A stretch of 64,000 nucleotides of DNA from NCBI RefSeq assembly GCF_013114595.1, contig NZ_VTXE01000007.1:62001-126000 (forward strand), written 5' to 3'. Shown in pieces: positions 56,890-63,963 of the stretch. The first letter of the stretch is position 1, and each line of letters starts with the position of its first letter. A model generated the notes under the pieces. That model was not told the origin of the DNA. It saw nothing but the letters and a program-made list of their open reading frames with translations, and made no database searches. The position numbers and the translations under genes are program-made. Origin of the DNA: Vibrio sp. 99-8-1. GTDB taxonomy: Bacteria > Pseudomonadota > Gammaproteobacteria > Enterobacterales > Vibrionaceae.

Positions 56890-57804
56890 ATGCAACAATC
56901 GAATGAAATATCACAATTTTTAGATTTCTTGGTAGATGCCATACTGATTGTTGATCAGCAGTCTAATATTGTTTTTGCCAATAAGTCGTGCAGTACATTG
57001 TTTGGATACCCGCGAGATGAGTTTGCCACTCTTACACTACTGGATTTGATGAAGCCAAATATGGTTAAGGCGCATGAGTCTAAAGTAAGTACTTTTATCT
57101 CCAATAAATCCCAAGCCAGAGCCATGATGTCTCGAAGTATTATGCCTTGTATAAATGCAAATGGTGAAGGGTTCAATGCTCGTATATCCATTGCAAATAT
57201 TATCTTTGAAGGCAAACCGTGCGCGATTGCCACAATTCAGGACTACTCTACCGTACAAGAACTGATTGATGACCTTAAAAATGAAGCAAGTACTGACCCT
57301 TTAACCAATCTATTTAATAAACGTCACCTAGAAAATGTGATGGAAAGACAATACCTCGCTGTCCATGACTCGGGTTGTTTAGGGGTGGCGTATATGGATT
57401 TAAATGGTTTTAAGCAGATAAATGACACCTATGGTCATGATGCCGGAGACCAGTTGCTGGTAGAGGTAGCTAATAGGTTATCGGAGCAGTTGCGTAGCAG
57501 CGATATCTGTTTTCGTCTTGGAGGTGATGAGTTTTTGGTGCTATTTACCATTAATGATCACCAAGATTACATTGAAGAGGCGAGGGGCATTGGCAAGAAA
57601 TTAAACACATTAATATCGGCGCCAATAACGATAGACAATCTGGACCATCAGGTTTCTGTCGGTGTGAGTGTGGGGGTTGGTATTTTGCCTCATGATGAAA
57701 AAGAGTTGTCGGCATTAATTGAGAAAACAGACAAAGCCATGTATCACGCTAAGGTCACTCAGTCTCCTTATGTATTGGTGTCAGAGCTCCATCAACCGAC
57801 ATAA
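56890..57804 (+). CDS. PAS-GGDEF diguanylate cyclase
   Basis: A 304-residue cytosolic protein with one PAS domain (residues ~5-120) and a GGDEF domain from DPLTNLFNKRHLENVM. The active site is intact (FRLGGDEFLVLF). No clear RxxD inhibitory site precedes it at the usual five residues (RSSD lies there: LRSSDICFRLGGDEF, so an I-site is in fact plausible). CGAGGTTAGTA precedes the ATG. It follows the phosphodiesterase-like gene by 127 bp, pairing synthesis and breakdown of c-di-GMP. Confidence 0.92.
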   Translation: MQQSNEISQFLDFLVDAILIVDQQSNIVFANKSCSTLFGYPRDEFATLTLLDLMKPNMVKAHESKVSTFISNKSQARAMMSRSIMPCINANGEGFNARISIANIIFEGKPCAIATIQDYSTVQELIDDLKNEASTDPLTNLFNKRHLENVMERQYLAVHDSGCLGVAYMDLNGFKQINDTYGHDAGDQLLVEVANRLSEQLRSSDICFRLGGDEFLVLFTINDHQDYIEEARGIGKKLNTLISAPITIDNLDHQVSVGVSVGVGILPHDEKELSALIEKTDKAMYHAKVTQSPYVLVSELHQPT

Positions 57805-57875
57805 TGAAGGCTATTTCTCGACTGATAACGATGTTACACTGTTGTTAATGCTTGGTTTAATAATAAAGAGAAGTT

Positions 57876-58235
57876 ATGAAGTTCATACGTTGGTTTTTAG
57901 GAAAAATCATATTAACGTTAAATAGTGTTTTTAGCCCCAAAGGTATTGTTCGTACAGCAGAAGAACAGCAAGAAGTGGATAATAAAGCGAACTCAATGGC
58001 GCTGTATCAATTTGAAGCGTGCCCATTTTGTGTCAAAGTTCGACGTGCGATGAAGCGCCAGTCGATTGACATTGAACTTAGAGACGCCAAAACAAATACA
58101 GAGCATAGAGAAGCGCTACTATCTGGTGGTGGCGCCGTTAAAGTGCCTTGTCTACGTATAGAGCGAGAAGGTGAAGTTGAGTGGATGTACGAGTCATCAG
58201 ATATTATCACTTACTTACAAAAAGAGTTTGCTTAA
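57876..58235 (+). CDS. Glutaredoxin-like / GST N-terminal domain protein
   Basis: A 119-residue protein. The N-terminal ~30 residues are hydrophobic and basic (FIRWFLGKIILTLNSVF), possibly a membrane anchor. A thioredoxin-fold domain follows with redox motif CPFC in FEACPFCVKVRRAMKRQ and the cis-Pro in KVPCLRIE. This matches the YfcF/glutaredoxin-related group in Vibrio annotated as glutaredoxin. Substrate is unknown; thiol-disulfide exchange with glutathione is expected. Confidence 0.87.
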   Translation: MKFIRWFLGKIILTLNSVFSPKGIVRTAEEQQEVDNKANSMALYQFEACPFCVKVRRAMKRQSIDIELRDAKTNTEHREALLSGGGAVKVPCLRIEREGEVEWMYESSDIITYLQKEFA

Positions 58236-58284
58236 CGCTTCTGGTGTTGATGTAGAAACGGGTTACCACCCTATATTATTGATA

Positions 58285-58316
58285 AAAAGCCGTTGCTTGC
58301 CAGCGGCTTTGTTGTA
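58285..58316 (+). terminator. Terminator after the glutaredoxin-like gene
   Basis: AAGCCGTTG / CAGCGGCTT stem followed by TGTTG, 50 nt after the stop. From here to 58551 no gene is seen; the tRNA promoter should lie in the last 60 bp. Confidence 0.7.
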
Positions 58317-58551
58317 TCTGAAGCGGGGTAAATTCTATTGACGTTCTGTTACGAAAGCAGTTGTGGTAGCGGTGGATGTGAACGCATTTAGCAAACAATA
58401 AAGGGTGAATTTAACCTTGAGAATCAGTACAGCGATGAAGACAAGATGACGCAGAGTAAAGGTTAACAATATTAATTTGTTCACATTTCAAGCAAACAGC
58501 ATATTCAGGGGTTTACAAGTAAATATAACCTCTATATTATTTCAGCCACAC

Positions 58552-58639
58552 GGAGAGATGGCTGAGTGGCCGAAAGCACCTGACTTGAAATCAGGCGACG
58601 GGCGACCGTCCTAGAGTTCGAATCTCTATCTCTCCGCCA
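58552..58639 (+). tRNA. tRNA-Ser (anticodon UGA)
   Basis: An 88-nt class II tRNA. Acceptor arm GGAGAGA pairs with TCTCTCC, followed by G and an encoded CCA. The anticodon stem CCTGA/TCAGG carries the loop CTTGAAA, giving TGA, which reads UCN. The long variable arm (CGACGGGCGACCGTC) and TTCGAATC T-loop confirm serine. Accessory DNA begins just downstream. tRNA genes are common integration sites, but no integrase gene or repeated tRNA 3' end is visible in the window. Confidence 0.97.
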
Positions 58640-58645
58640 TATTTA

Positions 58646-58674
58646 AGCCCTAGCAGAAATGCTGGGGCTTTTTC
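58646..58674 (+). terminator. Terminator after tRNA-Ser
   Basis: AGCCCTAGC / GCTGGGGCT stem (one G-U pair) with a 6-nt loop followed by five T. Confidence 0.85.
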
Positions 58675-58745
58675 ACATCTGAAGTCCGGAAAATCTTCCA
58701 AGTTTAATAAAACTCACCTCTAGATTTATTTATTTTTAGTAAACG

Positions 58746-58898
58746 CTATGCCATATCCTGCTGCTTATAATGATTGAGCAGGGTGAGCAAAAATAGACGT
58801 ATTTCATTGCATTGAGCTTGATCCGTCTCGGGGATGTCGGAGTTTAAAATAAAGTCTTCAACTTGAAGGTAAAAATCGGGTTCGGTTTGATTGATCAT
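58746..58898 (-). CDS. Small conserved protein of a duplicated structured-leader unit, copy 1
   Basis: A 50-residue ORF, start ATG 58898 with AAGGAA 7 nt ahead. It shares TEPDFYLQVEDFILN and, after a variable middle, NEIR-FLLTLLN with the 52-residue ORF at 63405-63563. It is acidic with two amphipathic stretches and no signal peptide. I recognise no family. Conservation of the coding ends and of the ribosome binding site in two diverged copies shows it is translated. The long structured leader upstream suggests strong regulation. Confidence 0.7.
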   Translation of the reverse strand: MINQTEPDFYLQVEDFILNSDIPETDQAQCNEIRLFLLTLLNHYKQQDMA

Positions 58899-59187
58899 GA
58901 TGGGTTCCTTGTGCATGAAGATACAATATCTATCACCACGCAAAGGTTCCTAATCATTGGGTGGTGAACTGAACTGGGTTAGGAACTACCGCTCACAAGG
59001 TCGCGGCGCGCCGAAGCGCCCCGGCTCAGCTCACCATTATTTAGTAATTTGTTTGCTTATTGAACAAATCTACAAATTTAGGGTGTGCTAAAGCTGCATA
59101 TATGAAAACCAGAAAACAGCTGGTACTTATACGCCTTGTGAAATTTTAAACGAGGTTCCTACGCCCGACACTGGATTTTGCCAGTGC
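58899..59187 (-). ncRNA. Structured leader RNA of the small ORF, copy 1
   Basis: A promoter on the minus strand (-35 TTGACA at 59218-59223, -10 TATGCT at 59194-59199, 18-bp spacing) starts a ~288-nt leader. Helices conserved with copy 2: CACTGG/CCAGTG; the small hairpin ACCAG/CTGGT; TGTGC/GCATA; the closing stem GGTGAACTGA/TCAGCTCACC; and inside it GCGC-CGAA-GCGC. A variable motif GGTTCCTA occurs at 58945 and 59154, and its complement TTAGGAAC at 58979, so two mutually exclusive pairings exist. Base changes between copies preserve pairing, which is strong evidence for RNA structure. Confidence 0.72.
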
Positions 59188-59280
59188 GGGGTAAGCATAT
59201 GATTTATTGAGATAGAGTGTCAAATCAATTGGTGATAGAAAAGGAGGACTTGCTTAACTCCCCCTCAAAAACAGCCAACA

Positions 59281-59540
59281 GTATTTCTCTATGGAGTTTT
59301 AATCGAGACACGACCAACACATATTCCTTCCGGTTTACCGTTGGTTGTAGGAACGGCTGACACTTTTGGATTTCTCGCTCGGAAATGCCCCTTTCCTTGT
59401 TAACGCATTTACTCAGTGGCAGTTCGCGCCACTGAAACCACCGTACTTTTCCTTATGGTTGGCGGTTAAGGGGCTGTGTCTAAAAGCTCCCAATTTCTTT
59501 TATTGCGCAACAGTTTTGATCAAAGTTCAAACTTGTATGT
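59281..59540. other. Junction and spacer with an imperfect long inverted repeat
   Basis: At 59265-59281 copy 1 loses similarity: the left arm of the terminator hairpin seen in copy 2 is present but the right arm is missing. The following ~250 bp hold no convincing gene. A symmetric structure spans 59388-59474: GCCCCTT near its left end, GGTTAAGGGGC at its right, with a central CAGTGG/CCACTG hairpin. It resembles recombination-site hairpins only in outline. Confidence 0.45.
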
Positions 59541-60287
59541 TTATTCAACAAAAAGCTTGTCGCACGATTTTCCTGTTAGATACTCCTTGAGTATTTCAGC
59601 TATTTTTTGTTTGAGCCATGTTGGACCGTAGTCAGACATATCGTTGTGCTTAGAATTAGGAATAGTTACAACACAGCTACCGAAGGCGATATTCTCAGCT
59701 TGAGTCGGAAGAACACCTTTATTAGCAGGGAAGTCACTGCCTCGTATAGAGAGTATATTAATTTCTTTGCTGCGGGGGAGCGGTACTCTTCTATGATCAA
59801 GGGTAATAATTGATTTTATGTATGTTTTCGATTCGTTTCCTAACCATGACGAGATATCACCACCATTAGAGTGACCAACTAACAATAGAGAATTAAAATC
59901 ACACCTACTGTATTGAGACTGAAGCTCTGTCCTAACAAACTCGAGAGTTTCTGCACCTCTGATCCAGTTTTCACTTCGTGTAACAAAGAGGTCTCCTTTG
60001 ACCGATAACGGTGGGTCTGTTGGCAGTTCATGGCCTATGGCTATAACCAAGTATCCAAGCTCAGTCAGTTGCTTAGACAAAAACTCATATTTATTATGGG
60101 GAACACCATATCCAGCGCTAAGAAATGCCACAGGACATTTAGTTGTTTCGGTACATAAGTTATCCTTTGCAGGATACGTTACTTCTACTGGTATATATCT
60201 GTTTCTGGACTGGTCATAAAGGCTATCGGCGCTTGAAAAGCCCGACCAAAATAAAGACATCATCAATAGTCTTGTAATGTATTTCAT
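59541..60287 (-). CDS. Secreted alpha/beta-hydrolase
   Basis: A 248-residue hydrolase. Residues 1-21 look like a signal peptide (MKYITRLLMMSLFWSGFSSA). The nucleophile elbow GHSNGG has Ser140, an Asp lies in ITLDHRR, and a His near 215 in PNSKHNDMSD completes the triad. The oxyanion region LSAGYGV is at ~57-63. Substrate unknown: an ester, lactone or amide acting in the periplasm. It follows the LysR gene in the same direction. Confidence 0.8.
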   Translation of the reverse strand: MKYITRLLMMSLFWSGFSSADSLYDQSRNRYIPVEVTYPAKDNLCTETTKCPVAFLSAGYGVPHNKYEFLSKQLTELGYLVIAIGHELPTDPPLSVKGDLFVTRSENWIRGAETLEFVRTELQSQYSRCDFNSLLLVGHSNGGDISSWLGNESKTYIKSIITLDHRRVPLPRSKEINILSIRGSDFPANKGVLPTQAENIAFGSCVVTIPNSKHNDMSDYGPTWLKQKIAEILKEYLTGKSCDKLFVE

Positions 60288-60345
60288 TGCTATCCCTGAA
60301 AACCTAATGCTACATAGTTAGCAAAGTACCACTATTCCTTGTGTC

Positions 60346-61275
60346 TTAATATGCAATTATTCTTTTATCTATATTGGCTTGGTGCTGTAAGTGTTCAATA
60401 AACATCGGGATCTTTTTTGCCAAGTGTTTTCTGGATGCGTAAAAGGCATACAAAACTAAATCTTCAGGCTCGTACTCCAGCTCTACTATTTTCAGAGAGC
60501 CAGCATCTATCTCATTACGACAGGATTCGGTCGGTAGTATCGCGAATCCCAAACCAGCTAATGCGCCTGATTTGGCAAGATGTCCGCTATTGACCTTAAA
60601 TGAAGACTGTACCTTTTGAGTAATGGGCTCACCTTTAGCGCTTTTGAAAACCCAAGGTGTTCCATTTAGAGCGGTAAAGCTATTGATGCACGGAACGTGT
60701 TTCAAATCGGTAATCTGAAAAGGTCTGGGAGTGGTCTGTAGGAGTTGAGGGGATGCTACAACAGCACTTGGCCAGCGTTTAATCTCCTTAGCTACCCAAT
60801 TATTGTCTTCGAGCTTTCCTCTGTGAAAGCTTAAAATGACGTCAAACCCATCAAGTAAATCCTCTTTAGGGCTGATGCTCGTATCACAACATAATGAAAT
60901 TGAGGGATGCTGGGTACAAAAAGAAACCACTGCTTGGGCTAAAATAGGCGAGTCTGGCATTAAAACTTTGAGTTGTCCCATGACTTCATGAGAGTGCTGC
61001 GTCACTTCCTCAAGTGCATCATTAAGTTTGTCCAACAATGGCTGTGTTCGCAAATAAAGGTGTTCCCCTGCATCTGTCGGAGCGATTCGGCGTGTAGTCC
61101 TGTCAAATAGTCGTGTATCCAGTCGTTCTTCAAGTAAAGCGATATGGCGACTGACATTTGATGTCGGCAAGCTTAGAAATTCCGCCGCCCGTTTAAAGCT
61201 GTTGTTCTCATAGACACAGTGAAAACTTTTTAGCCACTGCTGGTCAATCTTATCAAACATTTCTTTTAATCCCAT
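60346..61275 (-). CDS. LysR-family regulator next to accD2
   Basis: A 309-residue LysR regulator. Helix-turn-helix near residues 20-60 (NNSFKRAAEFLSLPTSNVSRHIALLEERL) and effector domain from about 95. It is divergent from accD2 with a 93-bp gap, the usual position for a regulator of the facing gene. The gap holds a TATAAT -10 for accD2 at 61329. The effector could be an ACC inhibitor or a fatty acid signal; that is only inference. Confidence 0.88.
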   Translation of the reverse strand: MGLKEMFDKIDQQWLKSFHCVYENNSFKRAAEFLSLPTSNVSRHIALLEERLDTRLFDRTTRRIAPTDAGEHLYLRTQPLLDKLNDALEEVTQHSHEVMGQLKVLMPDSPILAQAVVSFCTQHPSISLCCDTSISPKEDLLDGFDVILSFHRGKLEDNNWVAKEIKRWPSAVVASPQLLQTTPRPFQITDLKHVPCINSFTALNGTPWVFKSAKGEPITQKVQSSFKVNSGHLAKSGALAGLGFAILPTESCRNEIDAGSLKIVELEYEPEDLVLYAFYASRKHLAKKIPMFIEHLQHQANIDKRIIAY

Positions 61276-61368
61276 AATATTGGATTATCAAGCCCATATA
61301 ACACACTTTATTACCAGAAACAGGCTTATATAATACCCCATACTAAAGTTATCTGGTAAAGGTATCCT

Positions 61369-62235
61369 ATGAGTTGGTTAGAAAAGCTATTCGATAAAAA
61401 GAATATAATCAGTACACGTAAAGCGTCGATTCCAGAGGGGGTATGGACTAAATGTCCCTCATGTGACCAGATCCTTTACTACATGGCTCTTGAAGAGAAT
61501 CTGGAGGTGTGTCCGAAATGCAATCATCATATGAGAATGTCGGCACGCCGCCGCTTAGACAGCTTTCTAGATAAAGGAGAACGAGTTGAGATTGCCAGTG
61601 AACATGAGCCGAAAGACTTACTGAACTTTAAGGATCGGAGACGCTACAAGGAACGCCTCGCTATAGCCCAGAAAAGTACAGGGGAAAAGGATGCTTTAGT
61701 TGCGATGAAAGGAAAGCTTCTAGGCTTACCTGTTGTTACCTGTGCATTCGAATTTTCTTTTATGGCTGGTTCAATGGGTTCTGTTGTCGGCGCTCGTTTT
61801 GTTCGTGCAATTGAGGTCGCTATTGATGCAAATTGTGGATTAGTTTGCTTTTCTGCCAGTGGTGGTGCTCGTATGCAAGAATCTCTAATGTCGTTAATGC
61901 AAATGTCAAAAACCAGCGCTGCGTTAAATCGTTTATCCAGTGAACGCCTCCCTTATATATCTGTATTAACAGACCAAACATTGGGTGGTGTATCAGCGAG
62001 TCTAGCCATGCTGGGAGATATTAACATCGGCGAGCCGAAGGCAATTATCGGGTTTGCTGGGCGTCGCGTCATAGAGCAAACCGTTCGTGAGAAATTGCCC
62101 GAAGGTTTTCAGCGAAGTGAGTTCCTTTTAGAGCATGGCGCTATCGACATGATTGTGGATAGACGTGAGATGCGCAAGCGAGTTGGGGGGCTAATAGCTA
62201 AAATGACTAATACCACTATTCCGCTGGAAGCATAG
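61369..62235 (+). CDS. accD: Second acetyl-CoA carboxylase carboxyltransferase beta subunit (AccD2)
   Basis: A 288-residue paralogue of AccD1, similar over the whole core. Zinc-ribbon cysteines 29, 32, 48 and 51 are kept, as are [16 protein letters not shown] and the oxyanion-hole glycines. Differences: [12 protein letters not shown] replaces [12 protein letters not shown], so E. coli positions Pro201 and Met203 become Gln and Leu; FMAG replaces FMGG; the acidic C-terminal tail is absent. Leu at 203 is the change tied to andrimid resistance in AdmT, the AccD of andrimid producers. AAAGG precedes the ATG. It should pair with the chromosomal AccA. Confidence 0.93.
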   Translation: MSWLEKLFDKKNIISTRKASIPEGVWTKCPSCDQILYYMALEENLEVCPKCNHHMRMSARRRLDSFLDKGERVEIASEHEPKDLLNFKDRRRYKERLAIAQKSTGEKDALVAMKGKLLGLPVVTCAFEFSFMAGSMGSVVGARFVRAIEVAIDANCGLVCFSASGGARMQESLMSLMQMSKTSAALNRLSSERLPYISVLTDQTLGGVSASLAMLGDINIGEPKAIIGFAGRRVIEQTVREKLPEGFQRSEFLLEHGAIDMIVDRREMRKRVGGLIAKMTNTTIPLEA

Positions 62236-62662
62236 TTTATAGGTTCTGTAACGAAGCTGACCTAACAAACTGAATGATATTCACTCAAACTTGCATAAAA
62301 TATTTTGAGCAATGCAAGGTTACGATGCTCATTTTTGTCCAAAACCTTTCACGGACGGCACTCTGTGTATCGGTGCCGTTCTGCGTTTTGCAGTACCAAA
62401 AGTTATCCGAAGGGTAGATTTCGTCTGAAGCGTCTGAGTAGCTTTAGTCCAGAGATGAGTCAGCAATCACCGAGCAAATCTGTCGTGCCTTAATTATCAG
62501 TTGAAGTTACTCTACTTTTTCATTAACTAAGACTTCGTTTATTCTACTTAGTGATATCTGCCGCACTACCTTCCTCACGCTAGGTTATTAATCTAATATT
62601 TCTGTATATTATCTAATTACTTCTTTGTTTTATCTAATGTATAATCTAATGTTAATTTGCGT
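62236..62662. other. Intergenic region between accD2 and the toxin gene
   Basis: No convincing gene is seen in the first ~340 bp; a GGCACTCTG...CGGTGCC inverted repeat occurs near 62358. The last ~70 bp are very AT-rich and hold the repeat operator of the toxin-antitoxin operon. Confidence 0.5.
62591..62650. promoter_or_regulatory. ATCTAAT repeats upstream of the toxin-antitoxin operon
   Basis: The heptamer ATCTAAT occurs four times at 62591, 62611, 62632 and 62644. The first three are 20-21 bp apart, two helical turns, which fits cooperative binding of the antitoxin to its own promoter. Confidence 0.6.
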
Positions 62663-62917
62663 ATGAATACTATTCTCTGGTCTAGAAAGGCGTTGAAACA
62701 GGCAAAAAAGATTGACCCGAAGGCGAGAAAGCAAGTGGTTGAGAAGGTAAAGTTGCTAGGTGATTTTCCAGACTGTTCAAACGTTAAAGGCCTTACTAAC
62801 CACCAGTATGATTTTAGGTTACGGGTAGGGCGATATAGGGTGTTTTTTGATTACGATGGTGAAGTTAGAATTGTCAGTATAGAAGAGGTTAAGATCCGAG
62901 ATGAAAACACATACTAA
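62663..62917 (+). CDS. RelE/HigB-type toxin
   Basis: An 84-residue RelE/ParE-fold protein (WSRKALKQAKKIDPKARKQVVEKVK, then LRVGRYRVFFDYDGEVRIVSIEEVKIRD). Members are ribosome-dependent mRNA nucleases or gyrase poisons; the basic residues and RVGRYRVFF fit the nuclease branch. The start is ATG 62663, with a possible TTG two codons earlier. It overlaps the antitoxin gene by 17 bp, and the toxin comes first, as in higBA systems. Confidence 0.85.
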   Translation: MNTILWSRKALKQAKKIDPKARKQVVEKVKLLGDFPDCSNVKGLTNHQYDFRLRVGRYRVFFDYDGEVRIVSIEEVKIRDENTY

Positions 62918-63257
62918 TGAGGTTCAGATAATTAAACAGGACGGTAAAGCGGCCTTTGCAGTCTTGCCTTATGATGAGTATCTTAATTTGATCGGTGAAG
63001 CCAATTCATCTAATGAAAAAGATGAGGATGTATATATCCCACACGATGTTGCTGAACAGGTATTACTTAATGAAATGAGCTTGATGGCGGCATGGCGTAA
63101 GCATTTAAAAATGAGCCAGAAAGAGTTAGCTCAAAAAGTAGGAGTTATACAAAGCACCATTTCGCAAATGGAAAAACTGGGTGCGAAGCCACAACGTCGC
63201 ACGATTGAAAAAGTAGCTAAGGCCATGGGCATCTTACCTGAGCAGTTGATCGACTAA
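62901..63257 (+). CDS. HTH antitoxin (HigA-like, Xre family)
   Basis: A 118-residue protein. The N-terminal part (VQIIKQDGKAAFAVLPYDEYLNL) resembles Phd-type antitoxins and should neutralise the toxin. The C-terminal Xre helix-turn-helix is KMSQKELAQKVGVIQSTISQMEK. It overlaps the toxin gene, so the two are translated together. The HTH probably binds the upstream ATCTAAT repeats. The combination of a Phd-like N-terminus and Xre C-terminus is found in several Vibrio integron and island systems. Confidence 0.85.
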   Translation: MKTHTNEVQIIKQDGKAAFAVLPYDEYLNLIGEANSSNEKDEDVYIPHDVAEQVLLNEMSLMAAWRKHLKMSQKELAQKVGVIQSTISQMEKLGAKPQRRTIEKVAKAMGILPEQLID

Positions 63258-63369
63258 GTTAACCTGTCATCATCCCATGGGGACAGGCATCTTATGAAAA
63301 ACGAATATAAGTTTTTGTAGCGCTTTAAATCTTTAATAGCGAGTTGAATTTACTGAGATAATCTTGAAC

Positions 63370-63400
63370 AAAGGCACCTAAAAATGGTGCCTTTCGTTTA
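63370..63400. terminator. Terminator between the antitoxin gene and small ORF copy 2
   Basis: AAAGGCACC / GGTGCCTTT stem with a 7-nt TAAAAAT loop, followed by CGTTT, between convergent genes. Confidence 0.75.
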
Positions 63401-63404
63401 TCCG

Positions 63405-63563
63405 TTACTCTTTGTTTTGATGCTTAAACTGGTTTAATAACGTCAGCAGAAAAACTCGTATTTCGTTGTCTATTGGGGAGTTATCACTGTTTGCGTTAAG
63501 AATAAAGTCTTCAACTTGAAGGTAAAAGTCGGGTTCGGTAAGAGAGGGGATTGCTTGGGTCAT
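63405..63563 (-). CDS. Small conserved protein of a duplicated structured-leader unit, copy 2
   Basis: A 52-residue ORF, ATG at 63563 with GGAGGTCACT just ahead, a stronger site than in copy 1. It shares TEPDFYLQVEDFILN and NEIRVFLLTLLN-FK with the ORF at 58746. The middle (ANSDNSPID) differs in length and sequence. No recognised family; not a known toxin or leader peptide by sequence. It is the second member of the unit that brackets the accD2 segment. Confidence 0.7.
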   Translation of the reverse strand: MTQAIPSLTEPDFYLQVEDFILNANSDNSPIDNEIRVFLLTLLNQFKHQNKE

Positions 63564-63845
63564 AGTGACCTCCGAAAGTGATTATTAACTGAAATCACCA
63601 ACCAAAGGGACTAATCAATGGGTGGTGAACTGAACAGGGTTAGTCCTACCGCACTTCCGAAACGGTCAGCCGAAGCTGCCCCGCTCAGCTCACCGTAGTT
63701 CATTTTATTGTCTAATAGTTAGACAAGTTCACAACGTTTAGGTGTGCTAGAGCCGCACATAAATTAAAGCCAGCAAATCGCTGGCACTTATGCACCGGAA
63801 GGTAAAACTCAGGGGACTAATCCTGACACTGGATTTTGCCAGTGC
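63564..63845 (-). ncRNA. Structured leader RNA of the small ORF, copy 2
   Basis: The minus-strand promoter has -35 at 63876-63881 and -10 at 63852-63857, with the same 18-bp spacing as copy 1. The helices correspond to copy 1: CACTGG/CCAGTG (63827-63844), GCCAGC/GCTGGC, TGTGC/GCACA, GGTGAACTGA/TCAGCTCACC (63624-63633, 63685-63694) and inside it CAGC-CGAA-GCTG (63667-63678). The variable motif is GGGACTAATC at 63607 and 63813, with its complement GGTTAGTCC at 63638. Sequences differ from copy 1 in compensating pairs. Confidence 0.72.
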
Positions 63846-63923
63846 GGGGTAAGCATATGATTTATTGAGATACAGTGTCAAATCAATTAGTGATGGAGAG
63901 GGAATTTACTCGCTCAGCTCTCA

Positions 63924-63963
63924 TAAAAAAACAGCCAACAGTTTTACTCTGTTGGCTGTTTTG
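63924..63963. terminator. Bidirectional terminator upstream of leader copy 2
   Basis: Perfect 11-bp repeat ACAGCCAACAG / CTGTTGGCTGT with a 7-nt loop, flanked by A7 and T4. It insulates the leader promoter; only its left arm remains at copy 1 (59269-59281). Confidence 0.85.

Noticed and set aside
56890..57804. Degenerate, inactive GGDEF domain
   Set aside because: The active site reads GGDEF and the metal-binding Asp motif is intact, so activity is expected.
58746..59280. Retron or group II intron as explanation of the structured unit
   Set aside because: No reverse transcriptase is present, no domain V-like hairpin was found, and the transcript begins at a clear promoter and ends in a small ORF.
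59388..59474. Integron attC site
   Set aside because: The outline is hairpin-like, but the conserved GTTRRRY and RYYYAAC core sites are not both present and no cassette array or integrase is seen.
62305..62493. Possible 62-residue protein between accD2 and the toxin gene
   Set aside because: Composition is Ser/Arg/Lys-rich and low in hydrophobics, no ribosome binding site, no recognisable domain; probably chance.
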